A stretch of 47,444 bases of DNA, taken from assembly GCF_003601975.1 (NCBI RefSeq), contig NZ_QZWZ01000044.1, positions 1 to 47,444 on the forward strand, written 5' to 3'. This document shows, piece by piece, positions 8,459 through 16,038 of the stretch (its first letter is position 1; each line of letters opens with the position of its first letter). The translations under genes and the position numbers were made by a program. This DNA comes from Mesorhizobium waimense (lineage in GTDB: Bacteria; Pseudomonadota; Alphaproteobacteria; Rhizobiales; Rhizobiaceae). The notes under the pieces were generated by a model that ran no database searches, was not told where the DNA came from, and saw nothing but the letters and a program-made list of their open reading frames with translations.

Positions 8459-8938
8459 ATGACCAATCGCAATTTAACAACTGCCTTCACGGTGGACCAG
8501 ACTCCGGAAGCAGCCTTCGCGGCCATCAACAATGTCCGCGGATGGTGGTCGGAAGAAATCCAAGGCCGAACCGACAAATCCGGCGAAGACTTCGACTATC
8601 ACTATAGCGATCTCCACCGCTGCAAGATCAAGGTGACAGAGCTCGTCCCCGGCAAAAAAGTCGCCTGGCGCGTGCTGGACAATTATTTCAGTTTTACCGT
8701 GGACAAGACCGAATGGACGGGCACGGAGATGATCTTCGATATCTCCGCCAAGGACGGCAAGACCGAGGTCCGCTTCACCCACCAGGGCCTGGTTCCGGAC
8801 TATGAGTGCTACGACGCCTGCTCCGACGGATGGCGCACCTACATCAACGACAGCCTGCGGAGCCTGATTGCGACGGGCAAAGGGCATCCCAATGTCGGCG
8901 ACCCCATGACCGACAGCGAACGGACGCTCGTTGCCTAA
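8459..8938 (+). CDS. SRPBCC/AHSA1-type START-fold protein
   Basis: A 159-residue protein with the SRPBCC pattern TTAFTVDQTPEAAFAAI at the N-terminus, a central Trp pair (GWWSEEI) and the terminal amphipathic helix GWRTYINDSLRSLIATG. The ATG at 8459 has ACAGGAGA upstream. The family binds hydrophobic ligands or acts as an Hsp90 co-chaperone homologue; in bacteria these proteins are often small stress or detoxification genes. No ligand can be assigned. Confidence 0.85.
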   Translation: MTNRNLTTAFTVDQTPEAAFAAINNVRGWWSEEIQGRTDKSGEDFDYHYSDLHRCKIKVTELVPGKKVAWRVLDNYFSFTVDKTEWTGTEMIFDISAKDGKTEVRFTHQGLVPDYECYDACSDGWRTYINDSLRSLIATGKGHPNVGDPMTDSERTLVA

Positions 8939-8971
8939 GTTCCCTGAGGGGGATGCGCCGCGAGCGACGCT

Positions 8972-9003
8972 GCCGATCTCCTCCCTCGAGGGAGGAGATC
9001 GGC
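8972..9003. terminator. Perfect 32-bp palindrome between convergent genes
   Basis: GCCGATCTCCTCCCTC (8972-8987) is followed immediately by its exact complement (8988-9003). It lies between the stop of the SRPBCC gene (8938) and the stop of the ABM-like gene (9018), so it can form a bidirectional terminator-like hairpin. Its GATCTCC core relates it to the intergenic repeats at 15.8, 19.8 and 22.1 kb. Confidence 0.65.
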
Positions 9004-9017
9004 GCTGGTGCCCGCCC

Positions 9018-9314
9018 TCAGTGCACTTCCGCGACAACCGTCCCCGAGACCGGGTCCGTCACGCCGAGATTGCCCCCGAGGTCTTCCAGCGTATCGCGAA
9101 ATGTGTCGAGAAGGCCGATCATCGACGGCCGCGCGGCGGCGAGGCTGTCCATGTCGTTCCACTCGCCGACGAAGCAGAACGTGCCCTCACCGGTCTTGAT
9201 CAGGGCGCCCTTGCGAAAGCCCGCGGCGTTGAGCGCGATTTTCTCATGCGCTTCTATGAAAGCCTTTTCCTTGCCTGGCTTGGTGCGAAAACGGACGACG
9301 TTGTAGGCGGTCAT
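9018..9314 (-). CDS. Antibiotic biosynthesis monooxygenase (ABM)-like protein
   Basis: A 98-residue protein with the alpha/beta ferredoxin-like pattern of the ABM family: YNVVRFRTKPGKEKAFIEAH at the start and GTFCFVGEWNDMDSL in the middle (described in parts). The ATG at 9314 is preceded by GAGGAAATT. ABM proteins are small dimeric cofactor-free oxygenases or dye/haem-degrading enzymes, or stress proteins. No partner is adjacent; the gene converges with the SRPBCC gene across the 32-bp palindrome. Confidence 0.8.
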   Translation of the reverse strand: MTAYNVVRFRTKPGKEKAFIEAHEKIALNAAGFRKGALIKTGEGTFCFVGEWNDMDSLAAARPSMIGLLDTFRDTLEDLGGNLGVTDPVSGTVVAEVH

Positions 9315-9492
9315 AATTTCCTCCCATCGGTTCAAGTCATGCGCTCCGGTCCTGATGGAACCGAACGCTGCTCTAACCATCTGTTTTTCCGCATTTATGC
9401 GGACACCTTAAAATAACATTCGGCAGCAGAATACTCTATAGCGGTTCTGCTTCTGATAGGGTGGCTGACCCGCTCTAAATATTTGTTTTTAC

Positions 9493-9537
9493 GCAATTCC
9501 GGACGGAAAACCGCTACGCACTTTTCCCTGGAATTGC
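9493..9537. repeat. Intergenic inverted-repeat element GCAATTCC...GGAATTGC
   Basis: GCAATTCC at 9493-9500 and GGAATTGC at 9530-9537 bound a 29-bp GGACGGAAAACCGC-containing core. I recognise this as a frequent rhizobial intergenic repeat. It abuts the 3' end of the decayed methyltransferase, so it may have taken part in that rearrangement or simply be a terminator-like element. Confidence 0.55.
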
Positions 9538-9538
9538 T

Positions 9539-9834
9539 CTATGGACGTGCCTCGAGAACCATGTTGAACGGCGTCTCGGTGGCGCGGCGGAAGCGCTTGA
9601 AGCCGCCGCCGGTCACGACCTTGCGCAGCCGCGCCTCGCCGGCCTGGGCGCCGAGCCCGGGCCCGACCTCCTGCGACAGCGAGGCGTGCACACGAAGGTG
9701 GAAGCGGCATAGTAGACGCGTCCGACGGGATTGAGGTTGGCGGCCAGATGATCATGTGCGAACGGCTCGACGATCATCCAGGTGCCGTCCGGCTTGAGCG
9801 AACCGTGGACATGGGTGGCCGCGGTCACTGTGCC
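9539..9834 (-). pseudogene. C-terminal remnant of a class I methyltransferase, frameshifted
   Basis: Reading the minus strand from 9834, the segment HVHGSLKPDGTWMIVEPF, then LNPVGRVYYAASTFVCTP, matches the C-terminal third of rhizobial class I SAM methyltransferases. At about 9680-9686 the frame breaks. Continuing one frame over gives SLSQEVGPGLGAQAGEARL, then FKRFRRATETPFNMVLEARP and a normal stop at 9539. The N-terminal two thirds, including the SAM-binding motif, are absent. This is therefore a truncated and frameshifted pseudogene; about 95 codons of homology remain. Confidence 0.8.
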
Positions 9835-10012
9835 TGGCCCCGGATGGACCGGGGCGTGAATAGCATCAAAGACTTAGAAATCCGTTCCCGCCCCTTGCCC
9901 GCCTTAGCCGACCAATTGACGATCCATTGGAAACGGCACTCAATGGCTTGAGTAGGTGGATCGCAGCAAGACGGTCGATTTCGACCCGCCAGCGTCACCT
10001 CGGGAGGATGCT

Positions 10013-10285
10013 ATGCCAACGGTTGTTGCCCATCACAACATCACGAAAGATACCAAGCACTGGCTCACATCGCCGAAGCGCAAAGAGCTGTTCGGCGCGC
10101 TCGGGATCACCAACATCCGAACCTTCGTCGATCCGCAGAACCCGAAGCGGGTGGCTGTGATGATGGACGTTCCGGACATGGATGCCATGGCGGCGATGAT
10201 GCAGAGCAAGGCAGCCGCCGACGCGATGGAATTCGATGGCGTGGTGCCGGAGTCGCTGGTGATCCTGGTGGAAGAGAAGGGGTAG
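10013..10285 (+). CDS. Conserved small hypothetical protein
   Basis: A 90-residue protein starting at the ATG at 10013 behind GGGAGGA (10001-10007). The sequence MPTVVAHHNI, RTFVDPQNPKRVAVMMDV, MDAMAAMMQSKAAADAME has the strand-helix periodicity of small ferredoxin-like (ABM/EthD-type) proteins and two His near the N-terminus, but I do not recognise a named family. There is no signal peptide. It follows the methyltransferase remnant and precedes the Tat-signal protein gene. Confidence 0.7.
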   Translation: MPTVVAHHNITKDTKHWLTSPKRKELFGALGITNIRTFVDPQNPKRVAVMMDVPDMDAMAAMMQSKAAADAMEFDGVVPESLVILVEEKG

Positions 10286-10529
10286 CCGCTCTGGCTTCTT
10301 CATAGTTTGCACGATCTGCAGCGACGCCAGCCGGCGAGAGCGGTTGCGCCGGTGTTTGGCGTTGCGCGCCAATGGGATATCGACCTTTGCGTAATGAACG
10401 CGCGCCATGCTTCAGCCCCCGGCTTTCGCCCGCATCCTCTTTAATTGTCGCGAAATCTAAGCCTTTTGGCGAGCTAGTGCCCTTATACAGAAACACTAAA
10501 GTAAATGTGTTGAAAGTGAGGGTTTTAAC

Positions 10530-10865
10530 ATGGCAACGAAAAGTCCAAGACGTTCAGAGCCCGATAGTCTGGTTTCAGAAGCTCAGGCGCGCCGCGATTT
10601 TCTCAAGAAGGCTGGACGCTTCGCGGCAGTGACTCCGCCGGCCATTACGCCTCTGCTCGGCACAAGCCTGAGCTCCGCGGCGATCGCCAAATCAGGCGGA
10701 TCACGTCCTGGCAATGGATGGGGGGACAAGAACCACATTCACTCCGGCCCTCCCGGTCAGGTCCGCAAGGCCGGTCTTGCTCGAGCCCGCAAGGCCAATC
10801 GAGGTCACTCCGACAACGCCGGCGGCGGGTCTCACGGGGGCTCGAGGTCCGGCGATCCTAACTAG
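10530..10865 (+). CDS. Small Gly/His-rich protein with Tat-type signal
   Basis: A 111-residue protein. RRDFLKKAG at residues 21-29 is an almost ideal twin-arginine motif (RRxFLK), followed by a weakly hydrophobic stretch to about residue 52 (AAIA), so export by Tat is likely. The mature part (about 58 residues) is basic, with many Gly, His, Arg and Ser (GGGSHGGSRSG) and no Cys. Function is unknown; a metal-binding or cofactor-carrier role is conceivable from the His/Gly content but is speculation. The upstream 240 bases hold no gene I can support. Confidence 0.65.
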   Translation: MATKSPRRSEPDSLVSEAQARRDFLKKAGRFAAVTPPAITPLLGTSLSSAAIAKSGGSRPGNGWGDKNHIHSGPPGQVRKAGLARARKANRGHSDNAGGGSHGGSRSGDPN

Positions 10866-10907
10866 CAGGGTACTCGGCATTTCATTTGATGGCCCGGACT
10901 GCTGTGG

Positions 10908-10940
10908 CCTCGCCTTCTCTCCTTGTGGGAGGAGAAGGCC
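10908..10940. repeat. Short palindromic element next to the tetR remnant
   Basis: GCCTTCTC near 10912 and GAGAAGGC near 10932 pair around a TTGTGG loop. This is the CCTTCTCC-type intergenic palindrome seen again at 44961-44986. It directly precedes the duplicated tetR fragment. Confidence 0.45.
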
Positions 10941-10970
10941 TCACCTCTTAGCCGCCTCACCCCTTCCCCG

Positions 10971-11098
10971 GTCCAAACCGCAGTTCCATCCATCAGCGGC
11001 TTGACCAGACAGCGCGAGCGGTCGCGCCGGTCCTGTCGGGTCCAGGATCCATGCCCGCGCTTGGTGGCGATGCCGTCGACGAAGCGCTGCGTCCGCGG
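10971..11098 (-). pseudogene. Internally deleted duplicate of the tetR gene at 14978-15631
   Basis: Two blocks match the intact tetR. Block one (10971-11045) matches the gene's last ~70 bases (14992-15065), apart from a 1-nt insertion. Block two (about 11050-11098) matches an internal block (about 15241-15289) coding for QRFVDYIATKRG. The ~180 bases between them are missing. In the tetR frame the remnant reads QRFVDGIATKRG, then DRRDRSRCLVKPLMDG, and then shifts frame. It is a non-functional fragment in the same orientation as the parent gene, 4 kb away. Confidence 0.8.
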
Positions 11099-11325
11099 TG
11101 TGGGAAGAGGATGCTTCCGATCCGCCCTGCAAGCGCCCGCAGGCGGCTTGCGGTTTCGGTGAGATCAATCCCTGCGGGTCTCGTTTCCCGGCGGGCCTGT
11201 TGCTTTTCAGCATAGCGCGCGAGTTCGATATTGTGGCGCTGCGGCACGGGCTCGTCGCGCCCATGCCCGTTCCGTCGGGGGTCGTCATGCCAGATGGGCC
11301 ATTCGACTGTTTTCGGGGGCAGCAT
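10993..11325 (-). CDS. Small hypothetical protein whose 3' end runs into the tetR remnant
   Basis: The ATG at 11325 has AAGGAG upstream with good spacing. The first ~75 codons (MLPPKTVEWPIWHDDPRR, then RHNIELARYAEKQQAR and LRALAGRIGSILFP) look like a genuine conserved small protein. From about 11100 downstream the reading frame enters the duplicated tetR fragment in a different frame and continues to a stop at 10993, giving an alien Arg/Ser-rich tail of about 35 residues. The original stop was therefore probably lost by the rearrangement. Whether the chimera is made is unknown. Confidence 0.5.
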   Translation of the reverse strand: MLPPKTVEWPIWHDDPRRNGHGRDEPVPQRHNIELARYAEKQQARRETRPAGIDLTETASRLRALAGRIGSILFPHRGRSASSTASPPSAGMDPGPDRTGATARAVWSSR

Positions 11326-11495
11326 GGCATCGCTCCTTGACTGATCGTATCGACCACTGTCGTCCGCGGCCGTGATGAGGGCGGTGAAGCCAGCGTGATG
11401 GAATCGTGAAAAACGGCGCTCAGGGCAGATCGCGGTTGAATTAGCGGCCGCTACACGAAAGAATTGCCACCGAGCCAAGGCTGGGGCGAAATCCA

Positions 11496-13778
11496 ATGAC
11501 GGGGCCTCATCTTCATCTGCTGGGTGGTTTCGACTTTGCCGGTGTCGGGGCCGCGGTCCCGGTCTTCAGCCGCAAGGCGCGCGCCATGGTGGCTTATCTC
11601 GCGCTGCAACCCGGGCATTCGCAGTCACGCGAGAAGCTCGCCACGCTGCTCTGGGGCGTCAACAGCGAGACCCAGGCCCGGATGAGCCTCAGGCAGGCAG
11701 TGTCGGCCGTCAGGAAGGCCATGCACGCGTCCGGCGGGCGCTTCATGACGGACGGCGACAACATTGCCCTCCATCTCGACGGCCTTGATTTCGACGTGCT
11801 GCGGTTCGAGGCGCTGGCCGCCAGTTCGGTGCCTGAGGACCTCGAACAAGCGCTTCTCGTCTACCGCGGTGACCTGCTCGACGGCTTCGGCCTGAAGGAG
11901 GAGCCGTTCGAGGACTGGCTACGGATCGAACGCGAACGCCTGAGGGCGATGGCCGTCGCGGCGCTGGACAGGCTCGTCGCGCACTATTCCGCGACGAACC
12001 ATCCTGCTGCATGCGTGCTCGCGGCAACGCGGCTGCTGGCCATGGAGCCGCTGAGAGAGGATATCCATCGCGCCCTGATGCGAGCCTATGCGGCGCAGGG
12101 CCGGATCAATCTCGCGCTGAAACAGTATGAGCATTGCCGCGATGCGCTGCAGCGCGAACTTAAGCTGCAGCCCGAGCCGGAAACCCGGCATCTCCACGAA
12201 GACCTGCGGACGCGGCGCATCACGCCGCGAGCCGCCTCCCGGACGACCGTCCCTGCGTCGCCGGCCCGAACCGGCGAGCGACCGGCGTTCGGGAGCGAGC
12301 CGATCCGCCCTCCGACCCACTATGTCAAATCGGCCGGGATCAACATTGCCTATCAGGAGACCGGCGATGGGCCGATCGACATGATCTATGTGCAGGGATG
12401 GGTTTCCAACCTTGATCTTGCCTGGGGGTCGCCCCGGCTTTCGCACGTGTTTCAGCGCCTTGGCAGCTTCTGTCGCCTGATCCGCATAGACAAGCGCGGC
12501 ACCGGGCTCTCCGATCGTAATGTCGGTCTGCCGACGCTGGAAGAGCGGATGGAAGACATGCGGGCGGTGCTGGATGCGGTCGGCTCGAAGCGCACAGTGC
12601 TGTTCGGCGGCTCCGAGGGCGGCCCGATGTGCATGCTGTTTGCGGCGACCTACCCCGAGCGCACGGCGGCCCTCGTGCTCAATGGAGCCTATGCCAGCGG
12701 CAGATGGTCGAAAGACTATCCCTGGGCGAAGACAAGCGAGCAGGTGGAAGAAGATCTGGCCGTCGTCGAGAGAGATTGGGGAGCGGCGGCGGATATGAGC
12801 AATGCGGCACCCAGCCTGATGAGCGACACGTTCGAGCGGGAATGGTTCGCCGCCTATCTCAGGAATTCAGCCTCGCCCGCCGACGCGATCGCGCTCTGGC
12901 GCTGGGGAACCGAAATCGATGTGCGCGACATTCTGCCAGCCATTCATGTTCCGACACTGATCGTGCAGACAACGGGCGACCGCTGGGTAGAGCGGGAAGA
13001 AGGACGCTACCTGGCAACGCATATCGAGGGCGCCAGATATGTCGAGCTTGCCGGCCGGGATCACGTGATCTGGGGCGAAAATTCCGATCGCCTCGTCGAC
13101 GAGATCCAGGCTTTCGTCACCGGCGCCTTGCCGGCGGCGCCGGGCGAGCGGGTTCTGGTGTCGGTACTGTCCGTGGAGATCGAGGGCTCCGGTGCCAGCG
13201 CGGATCCGATCGAGCGGCACGCCGAGGATATCCGAGCCGAACTGCTAGTTGCCGAAGGCAGACAGATCAGGCGTTCCGCAAGCGGCTTTCTCGCCGCGTT
13301 CCAGCGGCCGACGCGGTCGATCCAGTGCGCGATCGCGCTCCGCCATCGCCTGAGGCAATCCGGTCTCGACGTCCGCGCTGCGGTCCACGCTGGCGAATGC
13401 GAGGAGCGTGGCGACGATTTCACCGGCATCGCGATCGACCTGTCATCGCGGCTGCTCGACCATGCGCGACCGGGCGAGATCATCGCGTCGCGAACCGTGC
13501 GCGATCTCGTGGTCGGCTCCGGCCTGACATTCGAGGAGCATGGCGAGATGGAAGCGAGCGGCCTGCCCGGCGTGCTTGCGTTCTTTACGGTCGACGGCCA
13601 CAAGGGAGAAGGGAGAGTGCAGCTCAGAACAAGAACGCGGCCGTCGCCGGATTCGCCCCGTTGCGGCCGTCGGATGAATCCATGCCGCCGATCGTTTCGA
13701 GATCCTTCGCGTCCAGCTCGAAATCGAAGACATCGAAGTTGGCGGCGATACGGTCCTGGTGGTTCGACTTCGGAATGA
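11496..13778 (+). CDS. BTAD regulator / alpha-beta hydrolase / degenerate class III cyclase fusion
   Basis: A 760-residue multidomain protein. Residues 1-95 are a winged helix with the SARP-like pattern (KARAMVAYLALQPG). Residues 95-235 are the bacterial transcriptional activator domain (BTAD). Residues 275-540 are an alpha/beta hydrolase with nucleophile elbow GGSEGG (Ser373), Asp495 (TTGDRW) and His523 (GRDHVIW), so the triad looks intact. Residues 550-705 are homologous to adenylate cyclase domains, but the first metal Asp is Glu561 and the GDG motif reads SASGF (Ser596 for Asp), so it is probably catalytically dead. The natural end seems to be near residue 705; the frame continues about 50 codons, overlapping the convergent aldo/keto reductase gene by 155 nt. 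Confidence 0.85.
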   Translation: MTGPHLHLLGGFDFAGVGAAVPVFSRKARAMVAYLALQPGHSQSREKLATLLWGVNSETQARMSLRQAVSAVRKAMHASGGRFMTDGDNIALHLDGLDFDVLRFEALAASSVPEDLEQALLVYRGDLLDGFGLKEEPFEDWLRIERERLRAMAVAALDRLVAHYSATNHPAACVLAATRLLAMEPLREDIHRALMRAYAAQGRINLALKQYEHCRDALQRELKLQPEPETRHLHEDLRTRRITPRAASRTTVPASPARTGERPAFGSEPIRPPTHYVKSAGINIAYQETGDGPIDMIYVQGWVSNLDLAWGSPRLSHVFQRLGSFCRLIRIDKRGTGLSDRNVGLPTLEERMEDMRAVLDAVGSKRTVLFGGSEGGPMCMLFAATYPERTAALVLNGAYASGRWSKDYPWAKTSEQVEEDLAVVERDWGAAADMSNAAPSLMSDTFEREWFAAYLRNSASPADAIALWRWGTEIDVRDILPAIHVPTLIVQTTGDRWVEREEGRYLATHIEGARYVELAGRDHVIWGENSDRLVDEIQAFVTGALPAAPGERVLVSVLSVEIEGSGASADPIERHAEDIRAELLVAEGRQIRRSASGFLAAFQRPTRSIQCAIALRHRLRQSGLDVRAAVHAGECEERGDDFTGIAIDLSSRLLDHARPGEIIASRTVRDLVVGSGLTFEEHGEMEASGLPGVLAFFTVDGHKGEGRVQLRTRTRPSPDSPRCGRRMNPCRRSFRDPSRPARNRRHRSWRRYGPGGSTSE

Positions 13779-14478
13779 CGATCAGCCCTTCCTGAAGGTG
13801 CCAGCGGATGATGATTTGCGCCACCGACTTGCCATGCTTTCTGGCAATGCCCGCCAGCGTCGGATCGCTCAACAACCGGCCGCTGCCCAGCGGGCTCCAG
13901 CTTTCGATGCGGATGTTGCGCCTGGCGTGAAAGTCCCTGGCGTCGCGCTGCTGGAAACGGGGATGCAGCTCGATCTGGTTGACGACTGGCGTCACTCCGG
14001 TCTCGCCGATGATGCGTTCCAGATGGTCCTGGTTGAAATTCGAAACGCCGATCGATTTGATCCGGCCGGCCTGCCTGAGTTCGACCAGCGTCTTCCAGGC
14101 CTCGACATATTTGCCCTGGCTGGGCACCGGCCAGTGGATCAGGAACAGGTCAAGCTGCTCGATGCCAAGCTTCTCCATCGTCTCGTCGAAAGCCCGCAAG
14201 GCGGTGTCGCGCTGATGCGCGCCGTTGCGCAGCTTCGAGGTAATGAGCAACTCGCTTCTCGGCACGCCAGCCTTGCGGATCGCCTGCCCGACCCCTTCCT
14301 CATTCTGGTAGCCTTCGGCGGTGTCGATCAGCCTGTAGCCGGCCTCGATCCCCCAGCCCACCACCTCAGCGGTGATGGCCGGATCGACCTGCCACACGCC
14401 GAGGCCGAGTTGGGGAATGGCGGAGCCGTCGTTGAGCGTAATCAGGTCAGGCTTATTCAGGGTCATCTGTTCAGGCAT
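13624..14478 (-). CDS. Aldo/keto reductase (2,5-diketo-gluconate reductase type)
   Basis: A 284-residue NADPH-dependent (beta/alpha)8 reductase. It shows the family signature with catalytic Asp and Tyr in RLIDTAEGYQNEEGVG, Lys in LLITSKLRN, and His in LFLIHWPVP, plus the phosphate-binding segment IVIPKSN near the C-terminus. Length is typical (about 275-290). The ATG at 14478 has GAAGGA upstream; a TTG at 14496 is less likely. Its 3' end overlaps the end of the BTAD fusion gene. The physiological carbonyl substrate is unknown. Confidence 0.92.
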   Translation of the reverse strand: MPEQMTLNKPDLITLNDGSAIPQLGLGVWQVDPAITAEVVGWGIEAGYRLIDTAEGYQNEEGVGQAIRKAGVPRSELLITSKLRNGAHQRDTALRAFDETMEKLGIEQLDLFLIHWPVPSQGKYVEAWKTLVELRQAGRIKSIGVSNFNQDHLERIIGETGVTPVVNQIELHPRFQQRDARDFHARRNIRIESWSPLGSGRLLSDPTLAGIARKHGKSVAQIIIRWHLQEGLIVIPKSNHQDRIAANFDVFDFELDAKDLETIGGMDSSDGRNGANPATAAFLF

Positions 14479-14724
14479 ATCCAAGTCCTTCTGCAACGTT
14501 GCGCCCAGCGCAGGCCTTATCTAGGCACTGAGGCCGCCAAGGCCAGTCGCTATCAATACAAAGTGCGGCGCAGGAGCCGCCAGGAGGCCGCTGCTCGCCC
14601 TCCCTGCCGTCCATTTCGATCGCGGCGGAACTTTTGCATGGCTAATGTTTTCTTAACCACGCACCCGCAGTCTCCAAAGGGTCGCGTTGCAATGTCGTCG
14701 CGAAACGTCCGCCTGGGAGGCGTT

Positions 14725-14934
14725 ATGCCGATTCGCCGAAAAGCTCAGGAAGCCGGTATTTTCGATCCGTCCGAATTGGCTTTGCTGGCGAGGGTCTTCG
14801 AACGGCTGAAACTTGAAAGCGGTTCGCCCGATCGTCTCGAAGGTCTGGCGTCGCGCATACTTGCCAACTACATGGCCGGCATTCTCGACGAGGCGGAACT
14901 TGTCTCGCTGTCGAGGCAACCGCTGGGACGATAG
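14725..14934 (+). CDS. Small hypothetical protein, paralogue of the 1830-2060 gene
   Basis: A 69-residue helical protein if started at the ATG at 14725 (GGAGG at 14716-14720, slightly close); an ATG at 14638 would add 29 residues. The region DPSELALLARVFERLK, then ILANYMAG and EAELVSLSRQ, is related to the protein at 1830-2060. Such short proteins appear in several copies in rhizobial genomes, but no function is known to me. Confidence 0.6.
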   Translation: MPIRRKAQEAGIFDPSELALLARVFERLKLESGSPDRLEGLASRILANYMAGILDEAELVSLSRQPLGR

Positions 14935-14977
14935 CGAAGCGCGCTCACCCGCCCGATCGTCGGGCAGGCTCGATGCC

Positions 14978-15631
14978 TCAACGCCCTTTCGCCCCGAACC
15001 GCAGTCCATCCATCAGCAGCTTGACCAGACGGCGCGAGCGGTCGCGCCAGTCTTTCGTATCCGGTGCGGAATAGATGCCGCCGAGTGCGTGCAGCACGTC
15101 GGAGGCATCGACGTCGCCGCGGATCGAGCCGTCGGCGACCGCCGCCTCGACCAGGCGGCGCAGGGCGAGCGAGACGCGGCCCGACATGTCGGAAAACAGA
15201 GTGGAATTGGTGGTGAGCAGGATGCGCAGGCTGGTCGAGAGTCCGCGCTTGGTGGCGATGTAGTCGACGAAGCGCTGCATCCACTGTTCGAGCGCGACAT
15301 CGGGCGGATGGTGAAGCGCAAGATCGTCGGCGGCAGCGCAGAGCCCCTCCACCTCACGGCGGTAGACGATTTCGACCAGATGCTCGCGCGTCGGGAAATG
15401 CCGGTAGAGCGTGCCGATGCCGACGCCGGCCTGGCGGGCGATCTCCTCCAGCGAGGCGTCGACGCCATTCTGCGCAAAGGCCACCGCTGCCACCTCGACC
15501 AGCCGGTCGCGGTTGCGTTGCGCATCGGCGCGCAGCGGCTTTTGCGCTGCGGCTTCGGGCCTCTGTTCGGCGGTTTCCTGCGGCTCGTAAGCCAATTTTG
15601 TCTCCACATGCAATTCGGGGCTTGAACCCAA
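14978..15631 (-). CDS. TetR/AcrR family repressor
   Basis: A 217-residue repressor with the N-terminal TetR helix-turn-helix at about residues 40-85: LVEVAAVAFAQNGVDASLEE, then IARQAGVGIGTLYRHFPTRE (given in parts). The C-terminal ligand domain ends with a Leu/Lys-rich helix. The annotated start is a TTG at 15631; a GTG at 15607 is possible. A perfect 20-bp palindrome lies 22 bases upstream, fitting autoregulation, and the divergent PaoABC-type operon starts about 370 bases beyond it. A decayed copy of part of this gene exists at 10971-11098. Confidence 0.9.
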   Translation of the reverse strand: MGSSPELHVETKLAYEPQETAEQRPEAAAQKPLRADAQRNRDRLVEVAAVAFAQNGVDASLEEIARQAGVGIGTLYRHFPTREHLVEIVYRREVEGLCAAADDLALHHPPDVALEQWMQRFVDYIATKRGLSTSLRILLTTNSTLFSDMSGRVSLALRRLVEAAVADGSIRGDVDASDVLHALGGIYSAPDTKDWRDRSRRLVKLLMDGLRFGAKGR

Positions 15632-15652
15632 GAGGGTCAGCCCCCACGTAAG

Positions 15653-15672
15653 AAACGGAGGCGCCTCCGTTT
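15653..15672. promoter_or_regulatory. Perfect palindromic operator for the TetR repressor
   Basis: AAACGGAGGCGCCTCCGTTT is an exact 20-bp inverted repeat located 22 bases upstream of the tetR start. GGAG...CTCC palindromes of this kind are typical TetR-family operators in Rhizobiales. It could control tetR itself and transcription toward the oxidoreductase operon. Confidence 0.75.
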
Positions 15673-15754
15673 TAGTGGAGCACCTTTATCATATAATCAG
15701 GGGGACCGGTATGTCACGTGCTGAGACGTTGAAGGCCACAGCTTCCCCTGCCCG

Positions 15755-15930
15755 CTGGAGAATGGCGAAGGCCGGGGATCTGCCGATCTTCCCCCTCGTG
15801 GAGGAGATGTCCGGCAGGACAGAGAGGGGCGCGAAGGATCGCTGGCCTTCCGTCAAACCCTTCGAGCGCCGGGAACCTAACCAGAGAGCGACACGCCATC
15901 TCCGCCGCTTTCGCCAATCGCCAAGCTCTG
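15755..15930. repeat. Intergenic mosaic repeat in the gap before the oxidoreductase operon
   Basis: The 407-base gap between tetR and the next operon contains, besides the operator, a composite element: TGGCGAAGGCCGGGGATC, then GCCGATCTTCCCCCTCGTGG and GGAGATGTCCGGCAGG, and later CTTTCGCCAATCG. These pieces resemble, partly in reverse orientation, the repeats at 19809-19863 and 22083-22134. No gene is supported here. Confidence 0.5.
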
Positions 15931-16038
15931 CCGGCTGCCAGCAATTGCAGTCTCCCCTAGCCGTCTGACGCCCTTGCCGTCCCCCGGCCGGGCACCAGAT
16001 CATTCCCCCTCAGCGTCAAGCAACTGGAGCCAGACGCC

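Noticed and set aside
14629..14655. GGAAC followed by TTTT before the small gene at 14725
   Set aside because: The -10 element does not match CGTT at either 16 or 17 nt spacing.
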